A stretch of 10,463 nucleotides of DNA from an uncultured Collinsella sp. (GTDB lineage Bacteria > Actinomycetota > Coriobacteriia > Coriobacteriales > Coriobacteriaceae), in the NCBI GenBank assembly GCA_902465015.1, contig CABQLK010000058.1, positions 1 through 10,463 of the forward strand, written 5' to 3'. Under the pieces are notes generated by a model, which was given only the letters and a program-made list of their open reading frames with translations, did not search any database and was not told the origin of the DNA. Below, piece by piece: positions 1-7,099 of this stretch (positions are counted from its first letter, which is position 1; each line of letters opens with the position of its first letter). Made by a program: the position numbers and the translations under genes.

Positions 1-25
1 TAAAACGTTTAACCATCCCATTTGT

Positions 26-54
26 TTGTCACATTCTGAAGGTACTTTTATGCA
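26..54 (+). promoter_or_regulatory. weak sigma-70-like promoter upstream of the nitroreductase
   Basis: TTGTCA at 26-31 matches five of six -35 consensus bases. It is followed at 17-bp spacing by TATGCA at 49-54, a poor -10. Transcription would start near 61 and give a leader of about 105 nt. A second -35-like TTGACC at 97-102 has only TATGAA at 126-131 behind it, at a 23-bp spacing that is too long, so it was not called. This promoter call conflicts with the small ORF at 50-100, because both use the same bases. Confidence 0.22.
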
Positions 55-100
55 AACCTACTTTCCCAATTGGAACCTATCCTTTTGGCCGGGCAATTGA
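50..100 (+). CDS. possible 16-residue upstream ORF (leader peptide candidate)
   Basis: An ATG at 50 opens a 16-codon frame that ends at TGA 98-100. It is preceded by GAAGG at 38-42, seven bases before the start, which is a good ribosome-binding spacing. The predicted peptide MQTYFPNWNLSFWPGN is rich in aromatic residues, with Trp at 8 and 13. It ends 65 bases before the nitroreductase start, so it could be a translated leader. No convincing terminator/antiterminator pair was seen between it and the gene. The same bases can be read as a -10 box, and a chance ORF is a real alternative. Confidence 0.2.
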   Translation: MQTYFPNWNLSFWPGN

Positions 101-165
101 CCGTCTATCGTTTGAGCCTGACGGGTATGAACGGGGCATCTGCAACGCCACCGCAAGGAGACACC

Positions 166-687
166 ATGGAGACTATCGAAGCGCTCATTCACCGCCGCAG
201 CTGCCGCAAATACAGCGATCGTCCCGTCGAGGCCGAAAAGCTTGCACGTATTATCGAAGCCGGCCAATATGCACCGAGCGGCATGGGCCGCCAGCCGGTG
301 ACGTTTGTCGCCGTCACCGACCCCGCGGCCGTCGAGCGTCTCTCACAGCTCAACGCCCAGGTCATGGACAGCAACAGCGACCCCTTCTATGGCGCCAAGA
401 CCGTTGTGGTGGTGCTGGTTGACCGCAGCGTGTCCACACATCTGGAAGACGGCTCGCTCGCCATGGGCAACTTGCTCAACGCCGCCTATGCACTGGGTGT
501 CGATTCGTGCTGGATTCATCGCGCGCACGAGGTCTTTGACTCGCCCGAGGGCCTGGAGCTGCTGGCCAGTTGGGGCCTGCCCGCCGACGGCAGTCTGCGC
601 GGTGTCGGTCACTGCATTCTGGGCTATGCCGAGGACGCGCTTCCCGAGGCAAAGCCGCGCCGCGACAACGTCATCTACGTAAGGTAA
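166..687 (+). CDS. nitroreductase family protein (FMN-dependent NAD(P)H oxidoreductase)
   Basis: This 173-residue protein belongs to the compact nitroreductase family. These are cytoplasmic flavoproteins that bind FMN, usually as homodimers, and use NAD(P)H to reduce nitro compounds, quinones or flavins. The N-terminal RRSCRKY (residues 10-16) corresponds to the family's RRSxRxF phosphate-binding stretch of FMN. PSGMGRQP (38-45) is the conserved flavin loop, and the segment from EDGSLAMGN (94-102) to SCWI (114-117) is the typical central helix and strand. GHCILGY (148-154) matches the usual C-terminal LGY motif. The frame is open back to position 70, but the ATG at 166 is preferred because AAGGAG lies just upstream (155-160) and the family motif begins ten residues in. 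The gene stands alone and converges on the membrane-protein gene, with a hairpin element between them. The natural substrate cannot be inferred. Confidence 0.9.
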   Translation: METIEALIHRRSCRKYSDRPVEAEKLARIIEAGQYAPSGMGRQPVTFVAVTDPAAVERLSQLNAQVMDSNSDPFYGAKTVVVVLVDRSVSTHLEDGSLAMGNLLNAAYALGVDSCWIHRAHEVFDSPEGLELLASWGLPADGSLRGVGHCILGYAEDALPEAKPRRDNVIYVR

Positions 688-700
688 CCCGGGAGCGTCA

Positions 701-744
701 GCGGGGGTGGCTAATTTGGGACGGGGCTATTTTAGCTACCCCGC
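701..744 (+). repeat. GGGACAGG-type hairpin element, arm type C, between convergent genes
   Basis: The arms at 704-714 and 732-742 pair over 11 bp on the plus strand with one G-U wobble (G709 with T737). GC at 701-702 and 743-744 can extend the stem past a bulged G. The loop carries GGGACGGG at 718-725, followed by GCTATT. It starts 13 bases after the nitroreductase stop and ends before the stop of the convergent membrane-protein gene, so it may also end transcription, although no U-tract follows. Its arms share no sequence with the other elements here, but its core and geometry match them. Confidence 0.6.
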
Positions 745-751
745 TCGCACC

Positions 752-1327
752 TTATATTGACGTCGCCGTTGTCGTCGTTTCGTTCGTGTGAGTCGTTTCG
801 GCTTCGCTGCCTTGTTCGTCCTCGTCCTTTTGCGCATCGGCGATGATGGAGGCCGCCGCAACGATGCCGCGCTGGGGCGCGACGCCCATCTGGGTCTGAG
901 CGCCCTCGACAACTTCTGTGCCTGCATGCGCGAGCTCGGGCGATTTAAACACTGCATCCAAGTTGGCGCCACCGCCGGCATATCCGAGCGCGGCGAGTGC
1001 GATGACGATCACCGCAACGACGGCCACGATCGGCACATAACGATGCCAACCAGCAGGATTGAGCCCACTGCGGCGAGCCGCCCCGCGGCTGATGTAACCA
1101 AGCGTGCCGTCGTGCTTGAGCTTTGAGCCCACCACGCGTTTGCGGCCCCACAGCGAGGACTCTGCCTGCATTGCCAAGCGAGCGCTTGCCGAAGGATAGC
1201 CATATTTAGTGCGCTTGAACGAGCCATCAAACCCCGAGGCGTGTTTACCCCACGTCACCGATGTCGTGCGTCGGTTGACCGGCGCGGCGCTCCGCCTTCT
1301 GCGGCTCGGTTTTGAAGTCTCAGCCAT
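752..1327 (-). CDS. single-pass membrane protein of unknown function
   Basis: I do not recognise this 191-residue protein. The first 95 residues are rich in Arg, Lys and Ser, with RRRR at 9-12, and probably lie in the cytoplasm. One strong hydrophobic segment follows at about 98-117 (VPIVAVVAVIVIALAALGYA), with HR just before it, which suggests N-in/C-out orientation by the positive-inside rule. The roughly 70-residue tail becomes acidic and then Thr-rich (TTH at 178-180, TTTTATS at 184-190) and would be outside the cell. No enzymatic or sortase motif is visible. The frame stays open 18 codons upstream, but ATG 1327 has GAGGG close upstream and a plausible promoter at 1372-1400. It lies 84 bp downstream of the degenerate AAA+ regulator on the same strand, so co-regulation is possible. 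Confidence 0.7.
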   Translation of the reverse strand: MAETSKPSRRRRSAAPVNRRTTSVTWGKHASGFDGSFKRTKYGYPSASARLAMQAESSLWGRKRVVGSKLKHDGTLGYISRGAARRSGLNPAGWHRYVPIVAVVAVIVIALAALGYAGGGANLDAVFKSPELAHAGTEVVEGAQTQMGVAPQRGIVAAASIIADAQKDEDEQGSEAETTHTNETTTTATSI

Positions 1328-1371
1328 ATGCCCTCGCACGCCGTAACCAAATCGAAACAATAACGCTTTGG

Positions 1372-1400
1372 ACTGTAGCACACGCGTCGCGCGCGGTCAC
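1372..1400 (-). promoter_or_regulatory. extended -10 promoter for the membrane-protein gene
   Basis: Read on the minus strand, TGCTACAGT (1380-1372) is an extended -10 element. GTGACC (1400-1395) lies 17 bp upstream and matches TTGACA in the four central TGAC bases. The predicted start near 1365 gives a 5' leader of roughly 38 nt. The promoter lies inside the 84-bp gap after the upstream regulator gene, so the membrane protein can be expressed separately even if the genes are also co-transcribed. Confidence 0.4.
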
Positions 1401-1411
1401 GGGCGCCTCGC

Positions 1412-2629
1412 TCAACGGTCATCGTCCTTCAGCAAGCGCCACAGCGTTGTACGGCTTATGCCCAGCACCTCCGCCGCACGGGTTCGGTTGCCGTGGAGAT
1501 GGTCTACAACCAAATGCGCGATATCTCGCTCGGTATCGGCCAGCGGTCGCAGGATATACAGGTCACTTTCGAGCGTCGGGGCGCCAAAGGTTGCGGTCTT
1601 AATCACGTCCTCTTGGGCGAGTACTTCCTCCGCCACAGCGCGGTCCACCGTGCCCGCCCCCACCAATATATACAGTCGTTCCGAGACCTCGCGGAGCTGC
1701 AGATAATTGCGCGGCCAGCGGTAAGCATCGAGCGTCTTCGTCGCCGCGGCAGACAGCGTGGGCGCTGCCGTCCCAAATGCATCAGCGAGATATTCCAAAT
1801 AGCGCGCAACCTTCGTCGACGCGGCTCCCTGCTCGGCGATTGCCGGCGCCACACTCACCGCACAGGCGAAACGCTCGGTCACAAAGGCGGCTTGATCACT
1901 TTCGCCGCCGCCCGGCATGTCATTCGCTGTCAGCACCACATGGCAGCGCGTCGCCAACGCGGTGTCGGCCATCGTGGAAACGAGCTCGCGGAGGCGCTGA
2001 GGGCCAACCGCATTCCAGCCCTCAATGCAAAGGGTCAGCCCCGTTTGGAACAACGGCGATTCGGCGCTTTTGAGCACATGGCGCCAACCGCGCTCGGTGA
2101 GCTCATCGAGCGTGACGGAAACAAAGGGCTGATCGGCAAAAGGACCGTCCAGATAGAGGCGCTTGGCGATCTCAACCTGACCCGCTCCCAGCTCACCCTC
2201 GAGCATAAGGGGCACACCGCGCGCGTAGCTCTCGGCAACCGGTGCAGCCACCGTAGCGGCACCCTCAACGATGCCGTACGCACTCGATTCGTAGCGGGCC
2301 TCAACTTCGTCGGCGTTGAGCCACTCGATGCCCGCATGCGCCGCGGCGCCACGCACCTCGCGGACCACGACGACCCAAAGGCCCCCGCCCTCTTTGTCGG
2401 TGGGGCGAACGGTCAGGCTCAGGCGCGTACCCGCACGCCCCATAACCAGACGCGCGCCGTCTCCTATACGGTCGAGGCGCTCAGCGACAAAAGCCGCCAC
2501 ATCCCGCTCGAGCGCCGCGTCATTCATGGTCGAGATCGCGACGTCCCCACGCGCATCGATTGCCAATGCCGAGGCTCCGGCAGCAGCCAGGGCCTCGGTC
2601 AAGATGTTCAGCTTGGCATCGCTATCCAT
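1412..2629 (-). CDS. transcriptional regulator with degenerate NtrC-type AAA+ domain and Fis-type HTH
   Basis: This 405-residue protein has three parts. Residues 1-95 form an unidentified alpha/beta sensor-like domain. Residues 100-340 resemble the AAA+ module of sigma-54 activators. A C-terminal Fis-type HTH covers about 364-401, with NRTRAAEVLGISRTTLWRLL as the HTH core. The AAA+ likeness rests on a P-loop-like EGELGAGQVE (144-153), a Walker B-like TLCIEGW (199-205) and WPRN (305-308), which matches the family's WPGNxREL. Key residues are lost: the P-loop Lys is Gln, the Walker B Asp-Glu reads Glu-Gly, and no GAFTGA sigma-54 loop is present. It therefore probably binds DNA without remodelling sigma-54 polymerase. 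The frame is open to 2830, but ATG 2629 has AGGGG seven bases upstream and the extra 67 residues look non-coding. The downstream membrane-protein gene is a possible target. Confidence 0.82.
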   Translation of the reverse strand: MDSDAKLNILTEALAAAGASALAIDARGDVAISTMNDAALERDVAAFVAERLDRIGDGARLVMGRAGTRLSLTVRPTDKEGGGLWVVVVREVRGAAAHAGIEWLNADEVEARYESSAYGIVEGAATVAAPVAESYARGVPLMLEGELGAGQVEIAKRLYLDGPFADQPFVSVTLDELTERGWRHVLKSAESPLFQTGLTLCIEGWNAVGPQRLRELVSTMADTALATRCHVVLTANDMPGGGESDQAAFVTERFACAVSVAPAIAEQGAASTKVARYLEYLADAFGTAAPTLSAAATKTLDAYRWPRNYLQLREVSERLYILVGAGTVDRAVAEEVLAQEDVIKTATFGAPTLESDLYILRPLADTERDIAHLVVDHLHGNRTRAAEVLGISRTTLWRLLKDDDR

Positions 2630-2679
2630 GATTTGCCCCTGTCCGCGGCGACGTGCAACCGCCGACGGTCGCACGACCG

Positions 2680-2717
2680 AGTGTTTCAAAATTGAACGAT
2701 ATTGCTCACCAAACACT
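2680..2717. promoter_or_regulatory. spaced inverted repeat upstream of the degenerate AAA+ regulator
   Basis: AGTGTTT at 2680-2686 and AAACACT at 2711-2717 are perfect 7-bp inverted arms, 24 bp apart, and about 50-90 bp upstream of the regulator start. A smaller symmetric TTCAA-AA-TTGAA lies inside the left part (2685-2696). Spaced inverted half-sites here would suit autoregulation by the Fis-type HTH protein. No clear -35/-10 pair was found, and chance occurrence is possible. Confidence 0.3.
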
Positions 2718-2754
2718 ATAGGGCAGAAAGCGCCGTCCTGCGAGTATAGGTGTT

Positions 2755-2843
2755 GCCCCGCATCGCCATCCTGGCGGGGCGATAAGAGCTCTTCGGGACT
2801 TATAAACCTGCGGACAAGCCATACCCGCAAGAGCTCCTATCGC
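2755..2843 (-). other. long imperfect hairpin plus a nested small hairpin downstream of the YeiH-family gene
   Basis: Arms 2779-2797 and 2824-2843 pair over 18 of 19 positions, with a single bulge and a 26-base loop. The one mismatch is A-C on the plus strand (2785/2837) but U-G in a minus-strand RNA, so the minus strand folds best. Next to it, GCCCCGC (2755-2761) pairs with GCGGGGC (2774-2780), and the overlapping CGCCA/TGGCG (2764-2768/2772-2776) makes a competing small hairpin. The block lies 53 bases after the YeiH-family stop and 150 bases before the next gene's start on the same strand. It could be the transporter's terminator, although no U-tract follows, or a structured leader of the regulator. 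I recognise no riboswitch class. Confidence 0.5.
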
Positions 2844-2895
2844 TCCACCGTGAGAACGCGCTCACCAGCACGCAGCACGCAAATAAGCTACTTCT

Positions 2896-3930
2896 CTACC
2901 AGATTCCCAGCACGTGCTGCATTCCCAAACTCATGCACGCAATGCCAATCCAGCAGCAAAAGCCCAGCGCGATGGGCTTGCCGCCCTTTTTGACCAGCTC
3001 GACGATATCGGTATTAAAACCAATAGCCGCCATGGCCATCACGATAAAGAACTTCGACAACTCCTTGATGGGCGCCGTAATGGATGCAGGAAGTTGAAGC
3101 ACCGTAGTGATCACGCTCGCCAGCACAAAGAACAGCACAAACATGGGAAACGCGCGTTTGAGGGAGAACGTGCTTTTGGCGTCGCCGCCGGCCTTGCGCG
3201 CCAGGTGCATCTGCCAGCATGCGAGGACCAACGTGATGGGGATAATGGCCAGCGTTCTGGCGAGCTTGACCACCGTGGCGCTCTCGAGCACATTGGCGCC
3301 GGGATGCATGCTGTCCCAAGCGCTCGCCGCAGCCGTTACGGACGAGGTGTCGTTGATGGCGGTACCGGCAAACAGGCCAAAGCCCTCGTTGGTCAGCCCG
3401 AGCATGCCGCCGAGCGTTGGAAACACGAGCGCCGCGATAACGTTAAACAGGAAGATGACCGAAATAGCCTGGGCAATCTCGCGATCGTCGGCATCGATGA
3501 CGGGCGCGGTCGCGGCGATGGCAGAACCGCCGCAAATCGACGAACCCACACCCACAAGCGTCGCGATCTTGCCCGGCACGTTCATAACGCGGCAGAGCAC
3601 AAAGGCGATGACAAGCGAGGTCGAGATTGTTGCCACGATAATCGGTAGCGACTGGGCGCCCTTGGACAGAATCTGGGAGAGGTTCATGCCAAAGCCAAGC
3701 AGGATAACCGCGTACTGCAAGACTTTTTTGGACGTATAGGTAACGCCGGCGGTGAGCTGTTCGCGACGATTCTTGGGAAAGACGAGCGCCAGGACCATGC
3801 CAAAGAGGATGGCAAACACCGGACCGCCGACCACTTCAATTTGTTTGCCGAGCAACGTCGCGGGAATGGCGATGATCAGGCAGAACAAAACGCCTTTCCA
3901 GCGCTCGCGTACGATATTTGCCAGTTGCAT
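2896..3930 (-). CDS. YeiH-family membrane protein (putative sulfate exporter, UPF0324)
   Basis: This 344-residue polytopic membrane protein has about ten hydrophobic segments spread over residues 12-340. The signature GVGSSICGGSAIAATAPVI (127-145), a second conserved stretch AGTAINDTSS (188-197) and AIGFNTDI (302-309) place it in the YeiH/UPF0324 family. Databases usually label this family a putative sulfate exporter; the substrate is not firmly known, and sulfonate or sulfite links are mostly inferred from neighbouring genes. Its length is normal for the family and no break is seen. AAGGAA lies a few bases before ATG 3930. A GntR/FCD regulator is divergent across a 163-bp gap, much as a LysR-type gene accompanies yeiH in enterobacteria, so the regulator probably controls this gene. 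A long hairpin follows the stop. Confidence 0.88.
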   Translation of the reverse strand: MQLANIVRERWKGVLFCLIIAIPATLLGKQIEVVGGPVFAILFGMVLALVFPKNRREQLTAGVTYTSKKVLQYAVILLGFGMNLSQILSKGAQSLPIIVATISTSLVIAFVLCRVMNVPGKIATLVGVGSSICGGSAIAATAPVIDADDREIAQAISVIFLFNVIAALVFPTLGGMLGLTNEGFGLFAGTAINDTSSVTAAASAWDSMHPGANVLESATVVKLARTLAIIPITLVLACWQMHLARKAGGDAKSTFSLKRAFPMFVLFFVLASVITTVLQLPASITAPIKELSKFFIVMAMAAIGFNTDIVELVKKGGKPIALGFCCWIGIACMSLGMQHVLGIW

Positions 3931-4093
3931 ATGGGATTCCTTCTTTCTATTTCACGTTTTCGACGGCTTATGATACGGCAACATTGAGCGCAGCCTTGCG
4001 CAAACACAGACTAAGATGCCGCAATAGTTCTCAGGCAACAGCCGAATTACCCACCGTGGAGAGCTGATTCGCGGCATAATTAACAACTGACAT
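3931..4093. promoter_or_regulatory. divergent control region between the YeiH-family gene and the GntR regulator
   Basis: This gap must hold both divergent promoters. ATGCCGC at 4016-4022 and GCGGCAT at 4071-4077 are perfect inverted copies about 55 bp apart, each next to A/T-rich sequence. The right copy overlaps CATAAT (4075-4080), a possible -10 for the regulator without a good -35. On the transporter side, TATCAT (minus strand, near 3970) is a possible -10. A 5-bp hairpin GCGCA/TGCGC (3988-4001) overlaps the palindrome TTGCGCAA (3996-4003). The paired inverted heptamers are the best operator candidates for the GntR protein. Confidence 0.35.
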
Positions 4094-4825
4094 ATGAGTT
4101 TGATAGAACAGTTGCGAGGCGCTATGGAAGAATCGATGCACGTCGGCGAGCAGGAAACGAGCCTACAGGACCAGTCCTACCACACCATTCGACGCAAAAT
4201 CGTCTACCTGGACTACAAGCCGGGCGAAAAGCTGGGCGTCAAGCAACTTTGCGACGACCTGGATATGGGGCGCACCCCTGTGCGCGAGGCACTGGTGCGT
4301 CTGGCGCAAGAGGGCCTGGTGCGCACCGTGCCCCAGAGCGGTACCTACGTCTCACCCATCAACCTCACCCTTGCCGAGAGTGCCTGTTACATCCGCGAGC
4401 ATCTGGAAAAGCAGGTGATTGTGGAGTGCTGTGCGCGCGCCACGTCGGCCGGCATCGAGCAGCTCGACCGCGCCATCGCGCTGCAGGAAAAGGCCATGGC
4501 CGAAGAGGATCGCATCGGCTTCTTTTTGAGCGACAACCTCATGCATCACATGATTTTTAGCATCGCATGTCGCAGCACCGTGTGGTCGTGGCTCGAAGAG
4601 ACCAATGCCGACCTGGAGCGCTTCCGCTGGCTGCGCGCCGCCACGCAGGTTCTCGACAATCAGGACATCGTGAACGAGCACAAGCAGATTCGCCGCGCCA
4701 TCGCCGGTCGCGACCCCATCGAAGCGAGCTTTTTGGTCAGCAAGCACCTGCACATGATGTTCCGCAACCAGACCGAGGTTCTGGACCAGTTCCCCGAGTA
4801 CTTCGAGACCAGCAAGCTCCGCTAA
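4094..4825 (+). CDS. GntR family transcriptional regulator, FCD (FadR-type) effector domain
   Basis: This protein has up to 243 residues and two clear domains. The N-terminal winged HTH covers about 27-87, with GRTPVREALVRLAQEGLV (59-76) as the recognition helix and start of the wing, followed by SGTYVSP (82-88). The rest is an all-helical FCD ligand domain. Likely metal-binding residues are D147 and H151 (in DNLMH), H196 (in NEHKQ) and H218 or H220 (in KHLH), the usual Asp-His-His-His pattern for metal-bound carboxylate effectors. The start is uncertain: ATG 4094 has no Shine-Dalgarno sequence, while ATG 4124 follows GAGG at 4116-4119. If CATAAT at 4075-4080 is the -10, the later start also has the more normal leader length. 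The divergent YeiH-family transporter is its probable target. The stop codon overlaps the first bases of a hairpin repeat. Confidence 0.88.
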   Translation: MSLIEQLRGAMEESMHVGEQETSLQDQSYHTIRRKIVYLDYKPGEKLGVKQLCDDLDMGRTPVREALVRLAQEGLVRTVPQSGTYVSPINLTLAESACYIREHLEKQVIVECCARATSAGIEQLDRAIALQEKAMAEEDRIGFFLSDNLMHHMIFSIACRSTVWSWLEETNADLERFRWLRAATQVLDNQDIVNEHKQIRRAIAGRDPIEASFLVSKHLHMMFRNQTEVLDQFPEYFETSKLR

Positions 4826-4873
4826 CCTGCCAAAAAGGGACAGGTTCATTTTGGCAGGTTTTATCTGGTCAAA
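4824..4873 (+). repeat. GGGACAGG-type hairpin element, arm type A, copy A1, with 3' tail
   Basis: Perfect 12-bp arms at 4824-4835 and 4849-4860 enclose GGGACAGG at 4837-4844. A 13-base tail beginning TTATCTGG (4861-4873) is shared with copies A2 and A3. A1 differs from A2 at four of 50 positions. The first two arm bases are the last two bases of the GntR stop codon TAA. It sits between that gene and the convergent glmS terminator, so it may act as the GntR 3' end. Confidence 0.85.
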
Positions 4874-4874
4874 T

Positions 4875-4916
4875 GCAAAAAAGGCTCGGCTCCGTCTTGA
4901 TGCGGAGCCGAGCCTT
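4875..4916 (-). terminator. rho-independent terminator of glmS
   Basis: A perfect 14-bp GC-rich stem (4881-4894 with 4903-4916) has an 8-base loop. Read on the minus strand it is followed by an uninterrupted U-run from the A-tract ending at 4880. It lies 23 bases after the glmS stop. On the plus strand no T-tract follows, so it acts mainly on glmS. Confidence 0.92.
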
Positions 4917-4939
4917 AGTCGCTAGAACGGCGGAACCAA

Positions 4940-6787
<1,848 letters not shown>

Positions 6788-6861
6788 AGGATAAATCCCT
6801 TCGTTCGCGTGACTGCAAGACGTCCACGCACAAGGGGCGCTGAGACGTATAACGTTCGAGT

Positions 6862-6921
6862 ATTGTACTCACGCAAACGCAAGCTGATATACCAGAAGTG
6901 GTATCTTAACTTAGATACCAC
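6862..6921 (-). promoter_or_regulatory. glmS promoter with overlapping TGGTAT/ATACCA repeats
   Basis: TACAAT (minus strand, 6867-6862) is a good -10, and it lies in a small palindrome GAGTA-TTG-TACTC (6858-6870). The -35 position (6890-6885) is poor and lies inside CTGATATACCAG (6884-6895), a 10-of-12 palindrome. Further upstream, GTGGTATCT (6898-6906) and AGATACCAC (6913-6921) form a perfect 9-bp inverted repeat. ATACCA at 6889-6894 also pairs with TGGTAT at 6899-6904. Three related half-sites over the -35 region look like a repressor-binding cluster. Confidence 0.45.
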
Positions 6922-6949
6922 CCGATGCACACACGTCCAGCCGGTCCAA

Positions 6950-6984
6950 ACCACCACAAAGGTACCTGCCCCCTTCGTGGTGGT
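6950..6984 (-). repeat. GGGACAGG-type hairpin element, arm type B
   Basis: On the minus strand the arms at 6984-6974 and 6960-6950 pair over 11 bp with one G-U wobble, extending to 13 bp by inner G-C pairs. The loop core reads GGGGCAGG (6972-6965), a one-base variant of the type A core. It lies in the same orientation as copy A2, only 16 bases away, in the glmS-lacI gap. Its arm sequence, built on ACCACCAC, is unrelated to the other arm types. Confidence 0.65.
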
Positions 6985-7000
6985 CGCGTTGGCAACAGCG

Positions 7001-7050
7001 TTTCCCCAGATAAAACCTGCCAAAATAAACCTGTCCCTTTTTGGTAGGTT
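7001..7050 (-). repeat. GGGACAGG-type hairpin element, arm type A, copy A2, with 3' tail
   Basis: Arms at 7050-7039 and 7025-7014 enclose GGGACAGG (7037-7030), and the tail occupies 7013-7001. It is identical to copy A3 over 49 bp (7001-7049 against 10205-10253). One arm position differs from A1 and makes a G-U pair on the plus strand, so a plus-strand transcript keeps all 12 stem pairs. The outer arm ends 9 bp before the lacI -10 box, so the repeat supplies the -35 region of that promoter. Confidence 0.85.
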
Positions 7051-7055
7051 TGGGA

Positions 7056-7064
7056 TGCTACAAT
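7056..7064 (+). promoter_or_regulatory. extended -10 promoter for the LacI-family gene
   Basis: TGCTACAAT at 7056-7064 is an extended -10 element with a five-of-six -10 hexamer. No -35 consensus lies at normal spacing; that position falls inside the arm of repeat A2. Transcription would start near 7071 and give a leader of about 29 nt. Confidence 0.5.
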
Positions 7065-7075
7065 CTGGCTTGTAC

Positions 7076-7089
7076 TTGAAACGCATCAA
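7076..7089. promoter_or_regulatory. candidate LacI-type operator for autoregulation
   Basis: TTGAAACGCATCAA is centred on CG, as LacI/GalR operators usually are, and has symmetric TTGA/TCAA ends with two unmatched inner positions on each side. It lies just after the predicted transcription start and 10 bases before the lacI-family start codon, a good position for self-repression. It overlaps the upstream edge of the ribosome-binding region. Confidence 0.35.
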
Positions 7090-7099
7090 AGGGGCCGCT

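Noticed and set aside
1493..2695. 400-codon plus-strand frame opposite the degenerate AAA+ regulator
   Set aside because: Low-complexity Arg/His-rich translation with no recognisable domain, while the opposite strand carries a clear Fis-type HTH and AAA+ fold.
4094..4123. Leaderless start of the GntR gene at 4094
   Set aside because: Not excluded, but the promoter is weak and the later ATG 4124 has a GAGG. Both starts are noted in the gene entry instead of a separate call.
6788..6860. glmS ribozyme in the glmS leader
   Set aside because: The leader is about 70 nt, too short for the catalytic core, and the conserved core sequences are not recognisable.
6871..6879. PurR/LacI-type half-site ACGCAAACG near the glmS promoter
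   Set aside because: Only one half is present and no symmetric partner follows, so it was not called an operator.
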